The notes under the pieces were generated by a model. The model was not told where the DNA came from and ran no database searches. It saw only the letters and a list, made by a program, of their open reading frames with translations. A stretch of DNA of 64,000 nt from Fangia hongkongensis FSC776 = DSM 21703 (GTDB lineage Bacteria; Pseudomonadota; Gammaproteobacteria; Francisellales; Francisellaceae), in the NCBI RefSeq assembly GCF_000379445.1, contig NZ_KB902245.1, forward strand, positions 1-64,000, in the 5' to 3' direction. Below are positions 7,099-15,342 of this stretch, piece after piece. How positions within the stretch are numbered: position 1 is the stretch's first letter; every line of letters begins with the position of its first letter. A program made the position numbers and the translations under genes.

Positions 7099-7178
7099 AT
7101 TTCCTCCTAAAGATAGCTAATCGATAAGGGAAATATAACTCACCCATTTCTGGGAAAATAAAATTTCCCCAATGGGTG
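7096..7178 (-). promoter_or_regulatory. structured leader H (before 6508-7098)
   Basis: Outer stem CACCCATT/AATGGGTG (7171-7178 with 7141-7148) and inner stem GGGAAA/TTTCCC (7152-7169). Third stem: ATATTTCC (complement of 7129-7136) pairs perfectly with GGAAATAT of the start region (7097-7104). The inner stem is GGGAAA here instead of GGGAGA, and both the tail and the ribosome binding site are also changed in step. Confidence 0.75.
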
Positions 7179-7774
7179 ATTAAGTTTAAAACTTAAACTG
7201 AGTGTATTTATCAAAAAGCAGACTAAACCACAAAAGATGCTTTTTCGTTTCCTACAATTTAAAGCAAGTTGTTATGCTATAGCTAGTGACTCCTTTTAAG
7301 TTGTTATAAAAGAAGATGTAGTGAAACTAGCGCTGACATTCCAATTAGATTGGGCGGTTCTTAAATATATACGCATCGCACATATTTGACCTTTTATCAT
7401 CAGTTGTTATCAGACAAAAGGCATTTATTTTTGCTTATGTTTCATTGCTGAGATGAACTTCACATTGTCGGAAGTAATAAGCACATCATTTTGTGGAACA
7501 ACCCTACGTTGTTGAGGGATCTACGTTGTTGAGATTGCCTTTCATAAATACGATAATCACTGTCAGTATGATTAGCTTAATTTATGTCGTCCACATGGCT
7601 ACACACTTTTAGCCTTTCCTTGATATTAACATCAAGAAATATCTAGGCTTATGTATGATATTAACTCTGAAAAAACTAAAATCAATACGGTCTAGCAATA
7701 TTTAAATTCCATCTTTTTTACGGATAAGAAAAAATCATGTTATAGATACGATTAGCTTACATTTATATAATGCG
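7179..7774. other. non-coding region with inverted and direct repeats
   Basis: Almost 600 bp without a convincing gene, upstream of the small-gene array. It holds the near-perfect palindrome TTAAGTTT-A-AAACTTAA at about 7180-7197. The direct repeat CTACGTTGTTGAG occurs at 7504-7516 and 7521-7533, the first copy also forming an inverted repeat AACAAC/GTTGTT with the bases before it. CTTGAT/ATCAAG arms sit near 7619-7636. A promoter for the array is expected here, but no clear -35/-10 pair stands out. No nic-like YATCCTG is present. Confidence 0.5.
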
Positions 7775-10700
7775 TCACCTCAGTGTTTTATTATCAGACG
7801 CTTCCAACTCAACCACATTAAATTTCTCTTTGTATGTCCGGATCATAACATCAAGATTATCACTAGATAAATTTGATCTCATCCGCTGCATATTTCCATA
7901 CTTTATACACGTTACCCAAAAGGATTTATTACTCTCAATATGACGCAACTTCTTTTTGCCTGTGATAAATACGGATATAGATGGAATCAATAAATCTACA
8001 TTATCTAGATTTAATATTTTTTCTGAAAACTCGCGCAAAAATTTAAAACTGAGACATACCTCAAATCTATCAATATCAATTAAAATATCTCTGTCATATT
8101 TTCCTGAATTGACCATTTCAATAATATGTTCTTGCAATGCATTTAATTCATTATTGGTATATATTTCTCCATTTGATTTTAATGTATTTTTTGATTCAAT
8201 ATCAACGCACTTACTTTGGTCAACTTTATCCAATATATCATTTTCAATACTCATATTTTCTCCTTTGATATCTAAATTATTATTTATGGCTACATCCTCA
8301 AAATTAATGCTTTTTTCATCTAAATCATTTGTTACATGTTCGTCTATATTTTCATCCCAATCATCCCAGTCACCAAATCCATCATCACTAGAATCATCAT
8401 CAATTTCATTTATCATATTATCTTGCAATACGATTAAATCCTCTGTATCGCTATTTTCATCACTCTCACTGAGTGAATATGAAATTTTCTTATTGCTACT
8501 CTTGTTACTTTCTTCCGATTTAGTATTATCATTTTTCTCATCAATATTATTGATTTTTTCCACTATGACCTGATCATCATTGCAGTACTTATCTGCTTCT
8601 TCTTTTGATATTTTTACATCGTTAACCTGTGACATGATGAATCTGATATTATCCTGACCTTGTTTAGTGTTCTTATCTTTATATATATCACCACTTAAAA
8701 CATATTCTGCATAAGAATCTATATCAGAAACCACCCTAGGAAATGCGACTTTATATGCTACATTTTGTGCATTAATATACATAGCATTTCCGTTAGGAAG
8801 TGACGTTAGCATCTCATCAGTTATAAGTGTTGTTTCTACTGTCTTGACACTATCTCTATTTGATGTCCTAAAGTCATGTATACTCTTATCTATCACACCT
8901 GAATCTGCTTCAATCCCTTTGACGCTAACCTTATCAAACATATTGATAATCATTTCACTTAAATCCTTATCCTTTAACCTGAAAATGATCTTAAATCCTT
9001 GCGAGTTTGCTAACACCTGATTTGCTTTTTCCTTTTTTCCATTAAAGGCATCCACTAAGTCACTAACGGTTTGTGTTGCCCATACCACTCTAATCCCTGT
9101 TCCTCGCGATTTATTCAACAGTTGAATAGCTGATTCCGTTGCTACTTCTGCCATTTCATCAATAAATATATAAGCCCCTTTTCCATCCTTCCCAGCTTGC
9201 CTTCCATTATCATTTAACACGCCTGCACAATTTGTTAAATCTTGTAAGAATGCGCGTACCATTGTTTTAGATAGTGTTTTGTTAGATAACGAACTAATTC
9301 CTACATATATGATTTTATTTCTTTGTGGGTTATCCAGTATTTCATTAACGTTGTACTCTTGGCGTTTATAACAATTGCCATCTTCATCTTGGTAATAGCT
9401 ACCATCATCATTTTTCTTTATAAGATCACTGTTGTAATACGAAAACATACTTGATTGTTTTGTATTATTTATTTTGCTGAGTAACGGAAATACGCTACTA
9501 ATCATTTTTCTACGATGTTTTTCATCATTTTTACTTATTTCATACAAATCAAAATCAATGCGATTTGACATGCCAATATGATCAATTTTCACGCCCGATG
9601 TTTCATCATTCAACTCATCTTGTTTCAATTGAACATATTTAAGTATCGCCATATTGCGTGCTTGCATTTTACTGAGTTCTTGCTTTTCTTTTTTAGCTGT
9701 ATTGATGTAATCCTTGGTGAATTTTTCTACTTTTGAATGAAAATCAGGATATAAAGGGGGGTATATTTTTTCACAGTAACGTCTTAATAGCTCTACAGGT
9801 CTTGAAACGTAAAATCGTAGTGAGGCAGAATCAATTTTTATGCCTATCTCATGAAGTGCATGCGCTACTTGACTAATTGCCATCCATGCTTCTTCAGTAA
9901 AATTTTGTCCTGACCCACCTTGGGATAAACTGGATGTCATCCTATCAGCAACTTGACTTACGTCACTAAAATTAGAAAAGAAATTTGCCTTCGCAGATAA
10001 CTCTGGTTGTCCGGCGTGAATGACCATAAAATCATCGACTCGACCTGCATCAATAGCAGCACAATACATGTTAACCAATGTATCTAAATCACCTTTTGGA
10101 TCTAAATAGATAACTAAACGACCTTTTCTAATATCCTGCGCCATTAGCGTATTAAAGCATACCGTTTTACCAGAGCCGGTTGTTCCAATAATACAACCAT
10201 GCCCCGCTCTTTCAGACTCTGTAACCCATATATCATAGTTTTCAAATTGCTCTAACCCATGATAAAGCGCTTTTCCTGCTAAGTCGGGAATCAGTGGAAA
10301 CCCTACTGATTTTAAACAACTATCTAGTAATTGAGATTTTTTTCTTAAATCAGATAAGCTCTTGCTATGTGTTCGCCAGCGTAAAGGGTTAAAGCTCGTT
10401 GGCACCCTGAAATTGTCAATATAAGCACGGTGCTTTCCATCATAAATCAAGTTAACCCATTTGTTTTTTACCTTACTCCTCTCTGACTGTAAAGTGTATA
10501 AAAGCTGACGATGCTTTACCGTCCAATCATACCCAGTTCCAACATATAAATCTGGCTTCTTGGGATGATTGGCTAAACTGTCAGTCGATAATGGGATTTG
10601 TTGATTTCTTAATACTTCAGGCGCAATAAAGCTTAATCGATGTTGATAACGCCAGTCTAAATATGCTGAACGTAGAAAACAGACACCCCATGTCAGCATA

Positions 10701-10966
10701 ATAATATTATGCATTAGCGACTCATAATATGTAAACGGCAAACTGAAAAACCCTAACATATACAAAATCATATAAAGCATTAATAAGCTACCGCACAACA
10801 AGTGCCAAATAAATAGATTTGTGAAAGGATTCTCAATCTGTTTTTGTATATCCCATTCACAAACCCCTTTCATCAAACTATTTAATCGATCTATGCACTT
10901 GATATAAGTACACCACATCAGTTTCAAAGGGTAAAATAGCCCACTGATCCATTGATTTTTGACCAT
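7775..10966 (-). CDS. type IV coupling protein, TraD/TrbC/DotL-type ATPase
   Basis: 1063-residue inner-membrane ATPase that should recruit the relaxosome or substrates to the transfer channel. Two membrane segments lie at about residues 50-75 and 84-100. Walker A is GTTGSGKT (261-268) and Walker B is YIFIDEMAE (about 599-607). The N-terminal phrase VGTGYDWTVKHRQLLY resembles TraD proteins of integrative elements and IncI TrbC. From about residue 780 there is a long acidic low-complexity extension (for example DDDSSDDGFGDWDDWDENID), followed by a helical end, making it some 280 residues longer than usual. Position downstream of the DUF4400-like gene repeats the order seen in SXT/IncA/C-type elements. 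Confidence 0.88.
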   Translation of the reverse strand: MVKNQWISGLFYPLKLMWCTYIKCIDRLNSLMKGVCEWDIQKQIENPFTNLFIWHLLCGSLLMLYMILYMLGFFSLPFTYYESLMHNIIMLTWGVCFLRSAYLDWRYQHRLSFIAPEVLRNQQIPLSTDSLANHPKKPDLYVGTGYDWTVKHRQLLYTLQSERSKVKNKWVNLIYDGKHRAYIDNFRVPTSFNPLRWRTHSKSLSDLRKKSQLLDSCLKSVGFPLIPDLAGKALYHGLEQFENYDIWVTESERAGHGCIIGTTGSGKTVCFNTLMAQDIRKGRLVIYLDPKGDLDTLVNMYCAAIDAGRVDDFMVIHAGQPELSAKANFFSNFSDVSQVADRMTSSLSQGGSGQNFTEEAWMAISQVAHALHEIGIKIDSASLRFYVSRPVELLRRYCEKIYPPLYPDFHSKVEKFTKDYINTAKKEKQELSKMQARNMAILKYVQLKQDELNDETSGVKIDHIGMSNRIDFDLYEISKNDEKHRRKMISSVFPLLSKINNTKQSSMFSYYNSDLIKKNDDGSYYQDEDGNCYKRQEYNVNEILDNPQRNKIIYVGISSLSNKTLSKTMVRAFLQDLTNCAGVLNDNGRQAGKDGKGAYIFIDEMAEVATESAIQLLNKSRGTGIRVVWATQTVSDLVDAFNGKKEKANQVLANSQGFKIIFRLKDKDLSEMIINMFDKVSVKGIEADSGVIDKSIHDFRTSNRDSVKTVETTLITDEMLTSLPNGNAMYINAQNVAYKVAFPRVVSDIDSYAEYVLSGDIYKDKNTKQGQDNIRFIMSQVNDVKISKEEADKYCNDDQVIVEKINNIDEKNDNTKSEESNKSSNKKISYSLSESDENSDTEDLIVLQDNMINEIDDDSSDDGFGDWDDWDENIDEHVTNDLDEKSINFEDVAINNNLDIKGENMSIENDILDKVDQSKCVDIESKNTLKSNGEIYTNNELNALQEHIIEMVNSGKYDRDILIDIDRFEVCLSFKFLREFSEKILNLDNVDLLIPSISVFITGKKKLRHIESNKSFWVTCIKYGNMQRMRSNLSSDNLDVMIRTYKEKFNVVELEASDNKTLR

Positions 10967-10982
10967 TACAAAATCCCCCGTA

Positions 10983-11753
10983 TTATAAATACTTTCTAAA
11001 CGTTGATACCATCATGTAAAACAGCATTACACTAATCATGCCAACCAGTAAAAACACCAGAAGTGGGCTAAAGTTAAATGGCAGCACAAGATATAAAACA
11101 ATGACACACAATGGTAGATAGCCGCCAATGTACTTAACTATTTTATGCTTAGCGCCTGATTCTCTATCGATGACGATACGTCTGTATAATCGCTTACGGT
11201 TACCCGTTAAAATGCCTAACACTATTGCAAGCACATAAATAGTGATTAAAGAAAGTGAGGTTATCAGCTTCATGAGTGAAATTAATATTGCCATTGAAAT
11301 AATACTGATGGCACGTATTAAAAACACCGCCCCGTATGATAAAATCGATTGTCCAGAACCATCTAACCCAATAGGTTGGTAAGACGTCAAAATATTATCC
11401 ATGCCTTTAATCATATTGTCACTGTGTGCAGCACCGCCTAGATACTCGATGAGTTTCAGGCTTGTTACTTGAACTAAATGTGCTGCACTATGAAAAGTAT
11501 TTATAAATAATAAATCACTGTTTTGTTGATTTACACGGATAGCTAAATAATCATAATTCTTCTGCAAGAGAGCATAAGTGTAGTCATAACCACTAGATGA
11601 CCAGAGTATAAAATATACTACAAGGTATATACTTAGCACCCATAGCATTAATTTCACAATCCCTATTATAATCTTAAAAGGAAATGTGACTAATGCAGTT
11701 TTCTTATGAACTTTTTTTGTTGCTTTTGAAATATGATCTTCTTGTTCCGACAT
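10983..11753 (-). CDS. integral membrane protein, DUF4400-like, TraD-associated
   Basis: 256 residues with about four membrane segments (near 26-50, 142-160, 165-182 and 212-250). The pattern RKRLYRRIVIDRESGAKH between the membrane parts resembles the R-D-x-x-x-x-G-x-x-RES-x-x-x-H motif of DUF4400 proteins. These sit beside TraD in SXT-like and PFGI-type conjugation modules. Their role in transfer is not known in detail; association with the coupling protein is inferred from conserved position. The start has GAGGT at suitable spacing. Assignment rests on one motif and gene order. Confidence 0.55.
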   Translation of the reverse strand: MSEQEDHISKATKKVHKKTALVTFPFKIIIGIVKLMLWVLSIYLVVYFILWSSSGYDYTYALLQKNYDYLAIRVNQQNSDLLFINTFHSAAHLVQVTSLKLIEYLGGAAHSDNMIKGMDNILTSYQPIGLDGSGQSILSYGAVFLIRAISIISMAILISLMKLITSLSLITIYVLAIVLGILTGNRKRLYRRIVIDRESGAKHKIVKYIGGYLPLCVIVLYLVLPFNFSPLLVFLLVGMISVMLFYMMVSTFRKYL

Positions 11754-11761
11754 ATTTACCT

Positions 11762-13036
11762 CTAATACACAAGGTTATATCCAACGAGTGTGCAAAAATA
11801 TTCTGCAAGTCCGACTCTAAAACCACTTCCTCCCTGTGTAGCATTAAAGTAGCCATCCCCTTTTTTTTGCATAACGCGGCATCGATCCCAATGCACGGCA
11901 TTTTTGGCATAATCTAAAGCGGCTAAAATCTTTGCACAACGATTCAGTTCTTCTAAAATCTCACTGTCTGTTTTGACAACCTCATTTTTATAAATAATGG
12001 TATAACCGACCAATCCAATTGCTTGTATAATCATTGATCCAGTTTGATACCCTGTTTTATCACGGTAAAATCGATTGCCTTGATAAGTAGCCCATTTTTC
12101 AAAAAAATAGGATCCAAACTGTTTCTTTGTTTCAAATTCGTATCCTGAGAGTTCCCTACCATCCTTCAACGTAAGTGAGGCTGTGGTTTTTCGCTGTAAA
12201 TAGTCACCACCTAAAAAGCCTCGGCAATAGCGAGCCATTATGCTTAAAGTTGTGATGTGTGGTGATTTTTTACTGACTACGTTTTTGCTTTCATTCATGC
12301 CGCCATGATGTTTAATCACTGGCATTTTTGATATTTCTCTTGCCCAGTTAATAATAGGGTCTGTTGAGTTTAAGCGCATGGCGTGTCTTGCCTGAACCTT
12401 CGTCTGAGTGAAGTTAATATCACTGAATATTTGACCAATATCAGCTTTTGTTAAATCTCGCTCATTTCCAAATATAATTTTCACTGAAATCTCTAAGTTC
12501 GATAGTAATGAGCGTAATAGCTTTCTACGCTCAAGACGGCTTTGATTTGGTTTACTTACACCTCTTATTGTAGGCTCATAGCCGCCTATCGTTCGCATAA
12601 ATGTATTCAACCGCCCTAGTCCATCACTTGCAAAGGCACTTTTTGGCTCAAACTCAATCATATCTAAACGATCATCAAACTGTTTTATCACCGGACGTTT
12701 ATTTAACGCAATGGTAATCGTTGGGATACACCCTGCTACTTCCACTTTATTGAGTAGGTGGTTTGAATAGTAATCTTCAAAGGCATCACAACGACTGACC
12801 GTAGTCACTCTTTGCACATCCTTGTAAAGCAAGGCTAAATCCTCTGGCAAAGCACGCATCGATAAGCTATTCAATAATGATTCGACTCGCATTTGTGTCA
12901 CCATGTTGCGTGTAACGCCGAAGGATTTTCGTGAGATCATTCCACTTACTTTAGTCGTTAAGCTTGACTCTCTACGTGTTGCAGTTCCTGTCTTATTTTC
13001 GCTCACAGCATCCATATTTTCTAAGATCTCTGTCAT
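11762..13036 (-). CDS. DGQHR/DndB-like domain protein inside the tra operon
   Basis: 424 residues, soluble. The centre of the N-terminal half reads ASDGLGRLNTFMRTI (about 136-150), resembling the DGQHR signature of DndB-type proteins, with Q and H replaced. The flanking segments (IPTITIALN before it; strand-rich and helix-rich parts after it) fit that fold. DndB represses phosphorothioation genes; relatives without Dnd partners are common on mobile elements and of unknown role. No dnd genes are visible here. It lies 8 bp upstream of the DUF4400-like gene and is clearly part of the transfer operon. A link to transfer or plasmid defence is inference. Confidence 0.5.
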   Translation of the reverse strand: MTEILENMDAVSENKTGTATRRESSLTTKVSGMISRKSFGVTRNMVTQMRVESLLNSLSMRALPEDLALLYKDVQRVTTVSRCDAFEDYYSNHLLNKVEVAGCIPTITIALNKRPVIKQFDDRLDMIEFEPKSAFASDGLGRLNTFMRTIGGYEPTIRGVSKPNQSRLERRKLLRSLLSNLEISVKIIFGNERDLTKADIGQIFSDINFTQTKVQARHAMRLNSTDPIINWAREISKMPVIKHHGGMNESKNVVSKKSPHITTLSIMARYCRGFLGGDYLQRKTTASLTLKDGRELSGYEFETKKQFGSYFFEKWATYQGNRFYRDKTGYQTGSMIIQAIGLVGYTIIYKNEVVKTDSEILEELNRCAKILAALDYAKNAVHWDRCRVMQKKGDGYFNATQGGSGFRVGLAEYFCTLVGYNLVY

Positions 13037-13058
13037 AGCTTTCCCTTTTCTCCCTTGA

Positions 13059-13871
13059 TTATTTTTTTAGTGTCTTATTTTGGTTATTCACTTGTTGTAA
13101 TAATTCCATTGCCATAGAAAGTTCATTCTGCAACTGATGTTTGTATGCCAACATATCCGCATAGTTGTTTTGTGCTAACATTATCGCCATCTTGCGATAA
13201 AGTTGTGATTGACTATAACTCTCTTGAATCTTTTTAATTTCATCTGTTCCAAAGTCATTATTTGCTTGGTTTGATAATGTGTTATATAAATTTTCTTGAT
13301 CTAATTTAATTGAGGTTGTTAAGGTATTTACAGTCGATTTGTATGCCTGCTCTTGTAGCCTATCGCTCTGCGTTTCAACATCATCATTTTTATTCACGGC
13401 AGGTAATGTGGTGACACTAATTGTGTTTATATCATTTATTTTGTGACTATCTGCATCTTTCGCCACTTTTTCATGATTTTGGCTAATTTGAATAAATTGG
13501 CTACTGCTATTTCCAAGCGTTGAAAGACTATCACAGACGAAATCATTCAATGCAGTTGATAAAGAATATACCTCACATATATCCATTGGCTCACTGGATA
13601 GTTTTAAATGTTGATTTGCGCTATCAATCCTTGCTTGATTATTCCGAATAACCTCATTAGCAAAACCATTGTTAAACGCATCTGCGATATTACTTGAGCT
13701 TTGAATTTGGACTGTATATTTATCAATATATTTTGTTTTTAACTCATTAAATGATTCTGCTTTTTTTGCGATAGAGGTTGTACGCTCAATTGCTTTAGCC
13801 ACATCTACTGTAGGCACTGAAAATGCTGATTTAATACATAGCACTAATAACAAAATACCTAGCTTTTTCAT
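13059..13871 (-). CDS. secreted protein, paralogue of 16308-17393
   Basis: 270 residues with a signal peptide (MKKLGILLLVLCIKSAFS). It shares two blocks with the larger secreted protein encoded at 16308-17393: NNGFANEVIRNNQ, and C-x-x-YS-x-S-x-ALND-x-x-CD, which holds two cysteines that may form a disulfide. The rest is helical and Asn/Gln-rich. This layout and position recall periplasmic VirB5/TraE-like proteins, but the family is not recognised. Its start overlaps the stop of the upstream gene (TGATG). Confidence 0.6.
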   Translation of the reverse strand: MKKLGILLLVLCIKSAFSVPTVDVAKAIERTTSIAKKAESFNELKTKYIDKYTVQIQSSSNIADAFNNGFANEVIRNNQARIDSANQHLKLSSEPMDICEVYSLSTALNDFVCDSLSTLGNSSSQFIQISQNHEKVAKDADSHKINDINTISVTTLPAVNKNDDVETQSDRLQEQAYKSTVNTLTTSIKLDQENLYNTLSNQANNDFGTDEIKKIQESYSQSQLYRKMAIMLAQNNYADMLAYKHQLQNELSMAMELLQQVNNQNKTLKK

Positions 13872-14188
13872 CAGCCAATCATATCCTTAATACTCTGTGA
13901 AATATCATCACCTGTGAGATACTTTAAATATTTACAGGCATCGCCATTGCTAAAATTTGGTAAAGCATCTTTCAAACTGAAATCGGGTAGTCCTGACAAC
14001 TGAAAATTTAACCCACATAAGCCATTACCATTTTTCAGAAAAAAAGGATTATCCTCGGCTTTATTGTCCAAATTTAGTGTCTGACATACATCTGTTTTAA
14101 TATTGGGCGTATTGAAATGGCATGATGCCCCAAACCCTGCATTTATCATTAATAGTGCTGTTATAATAAGTAGTTTTCCTACTCTCAT
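13871..14188 (-). CDS. small secreted cysteine protein of the tra operon
   Basis: 105 residues with a signal peptide (MRVGKLLIITALLMINAGFG). The mature part has four cysteines (SCHFN, DVCQT, GLCGL, DACKY), suggesting one or two disulfides, which would fit the DsbC-like protein encoded elsewhere in the tra region. No family recognised. It is translationally coupled to the next secreted protein through TGATG. Confidence 0.6.
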   Translation of the reverse strand: MRVGKLLIITALLMINAGFGASCHFNTPNIKTDVCQTLNLDNKAEDNPFFLKNGNGLCGLNFQLSGLPDFSLKDALPNFSNGDACKYLKYLTGDDISQSIKDMIG

Positions 14189-14210
14189 TTTTCCCCTCCC
14201 TTTGTCTTTT

Positions 14211-14504
14211 CTAGTCAGAGCTTGTATTTGATTTTTGGAAATTAACTGGGCAACTTGAACGTACTATTTTTGCATGCTTAAACTTACGCCTAAAAAGCCT
14301 TCTGAACTCTGCATAGCGCATCCCTTTGATACTCAGCACAATAGCGAAAATTGCAGCGAAAATAACAATTGTTCTGACGATTGCAGAGGGAACCATCACA
14401 AAAACTGGAATCAATATAAAAGTTAATGGATGGATCCCCAGCACTTTTGCTTGTTCATTTAAGCGGTTTCCTTTGAATGAACGCATATCTTCTTCATGCG
14501 ACAT
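14211..14504 (-). CDS. small inner-membrane protein, possible IcmT/TraK or VirB3-like
   Basis: 97 residues: a polar N-terminus, then one or two closely spaced membrane helices (about 27-62) with a conserved-looking IHPLTFILIPVF turn, then a strongly basic tail (RRLFRRKFKHAKIVR). Length and topology suit IcmT/TraK or VirB3 proteins, which are short two-helix parts of the channel, but no diagnostic motif is seen. Context is a run of small membrane proteins between known T4BSS genes. A GGAG lies before the ATG. Confidence 0.5.
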   Translation of the reverse strand: MSHEEDMRSFKGNRLNEQAKVLGIHPLTFILIPVFVMVPSAIVRTIVIFAAIFAIVLSIKGMRYAEFRRLFRRKFKHAKIVRSSCPVNFQKSNTSSD

Positions 14505-14524
14505 AATAGGCTCCTGTCAGAAAA

Positions 14525-14959
14525 TTAATTGAACCCAGAGTAATCATTGCTAGTAGCATTAGTGACTGCATCGGTTGCACCTAAAGAGTTTGCAAACACA
14601 CCAAAAATAAGTGATCCCCCTGCGGCTAGAATACCAATGAGCATAATGATAACTGCTTTACCATTGGTCATCTTCCCTCGATAGTCTGCTTTTAGGTTGA
14701 TATTTACCAATGCCACAAAACCGTAGATAAAGGCAGCTACCCCTATCAGTGCCAATCCTGACCAAAAAAACTTTTTAATGGTACCAAAATACCCTTGCCA
14801 CTTTTCGGTCATTGAATTCAAATCTTCCCCATCAGCCAGTGATAATGCCGGTGATGTTAATAACAGCAATATGGCGACAGATACCTTTCGTGGCAAATAA
14901 GCCATCACATGCGAGAATGAGGCTTGAATACGCTTAATGGTTTGAATACTATTTTTCAT
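14525..14959 (-). CDS. small membrane protein, possible IcmD/DotP/TraR-like
   Basis: 144 residues from the ATG at 14957-14959, which has CAGGAG in front; an earlier ATG at 15007 lacks a ribosome binding site. A signal-like segment (KVSAILLLLTSPALSLADG region) is followed by two membrane helices (about 60-80 and 100-125) separated by a short basic loop. This pattern is shared by IcmD/DotP/TraR and by VirB2-type pilins. Gene position next to IcmC-like and DotB-like genes favours IcmD/TraR. No sequence motif decides it. Confidence 0.5.
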   Translation of the reverse strand: MKNSIQTIKRIQASFSHVMAYLPRKVSVAILLLLTSPALSLADGEDLNSMTEKWQGYFGTIKKFFWSGLALIGVAAFIYGFVALVNINLKADYRGKMTNGKAVIIMLIGILAAGGSLIFGVFANSLGATDAVTNATSNDYSGFN

Positions 14960-14978
14960 TTTTACTTGCTCCTGTTGA

Positions 14979-15332
14979 TTATTGGTTGTGGTAAATATTG
15001 TAATCATTTGATGACGATTGATTTGTGCTTGAATGGTTACTCACTCGGTCAATAAGACCCCTGATAGCCCTTGCTAAATCGATCAATAAAACAATAAAAA
15101 CATTTGCGCTACAAAGCGTCCTGAATACTTCAAACGAGATTGTTTGATGTAAATTATCGGTAGCGTAAAACACAAGAAACGCCACACCCATTTCTACAAA
15201 TAGTAATATTCCAGCGTATACAAAAACTGTGAATATATATAAAAATGTAATTCCTAAGACTTTAAGGTAACTTTCCATATCAAATGTCTTGATAAACCTC
15301 TTGAAATCTAAATCGCCGATAAAACTTTTCAT
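14979..15332 (-). CDS. two-helix membrane protein of the tra operon
   Basis: 117 residues. Two hydrophobic segments (about 25-52 and 68-88) with a short N-terminal cytoplasmic part (MKSFIGDLDFKRFIKTFDME) and a Ser/Asn-rich tail. No family recognised. Its end overlaps the upstream region of the IcmD-like gene; its start lies 10 bp from the DotF-like gene, so it belongs to the same transcript. Confidence 0.55.
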   Translation of the reverse strand: MKSFIGDLDFKRFIKTFDMESYLKVLGITFLYIFTVFVYAGILLFVEMGVAFLVFYATDNLHQTISFEVFRTLCSANVFIVLLIDLARAIRGLIDRVSNHSSTNQSSSNDYNIYHNQ

Positions 15333-15342
15333 ACCTTCCCTT

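Noticed and set aside
3434-7178. Leaders A-H as integron attC sites
   Set aside because: No GTTRRRY core or R/L box pairs; the pairing of the tail with gene-specific start regions fits RNA control better.
3434-7178. Leaders A-H as intrinsic terminators of the upstream genes
   Set aside because: No consistent T-run follows the GGGAG/CTCCC stem; most continue with GC or mixed bases.
7956-8573. Plus-strand 205-residue frame opposite the coupling protein
   Set aside because: It is Ser/Leu-rich and is the reverse of the acidic low-complexity tail of the coupling protein.
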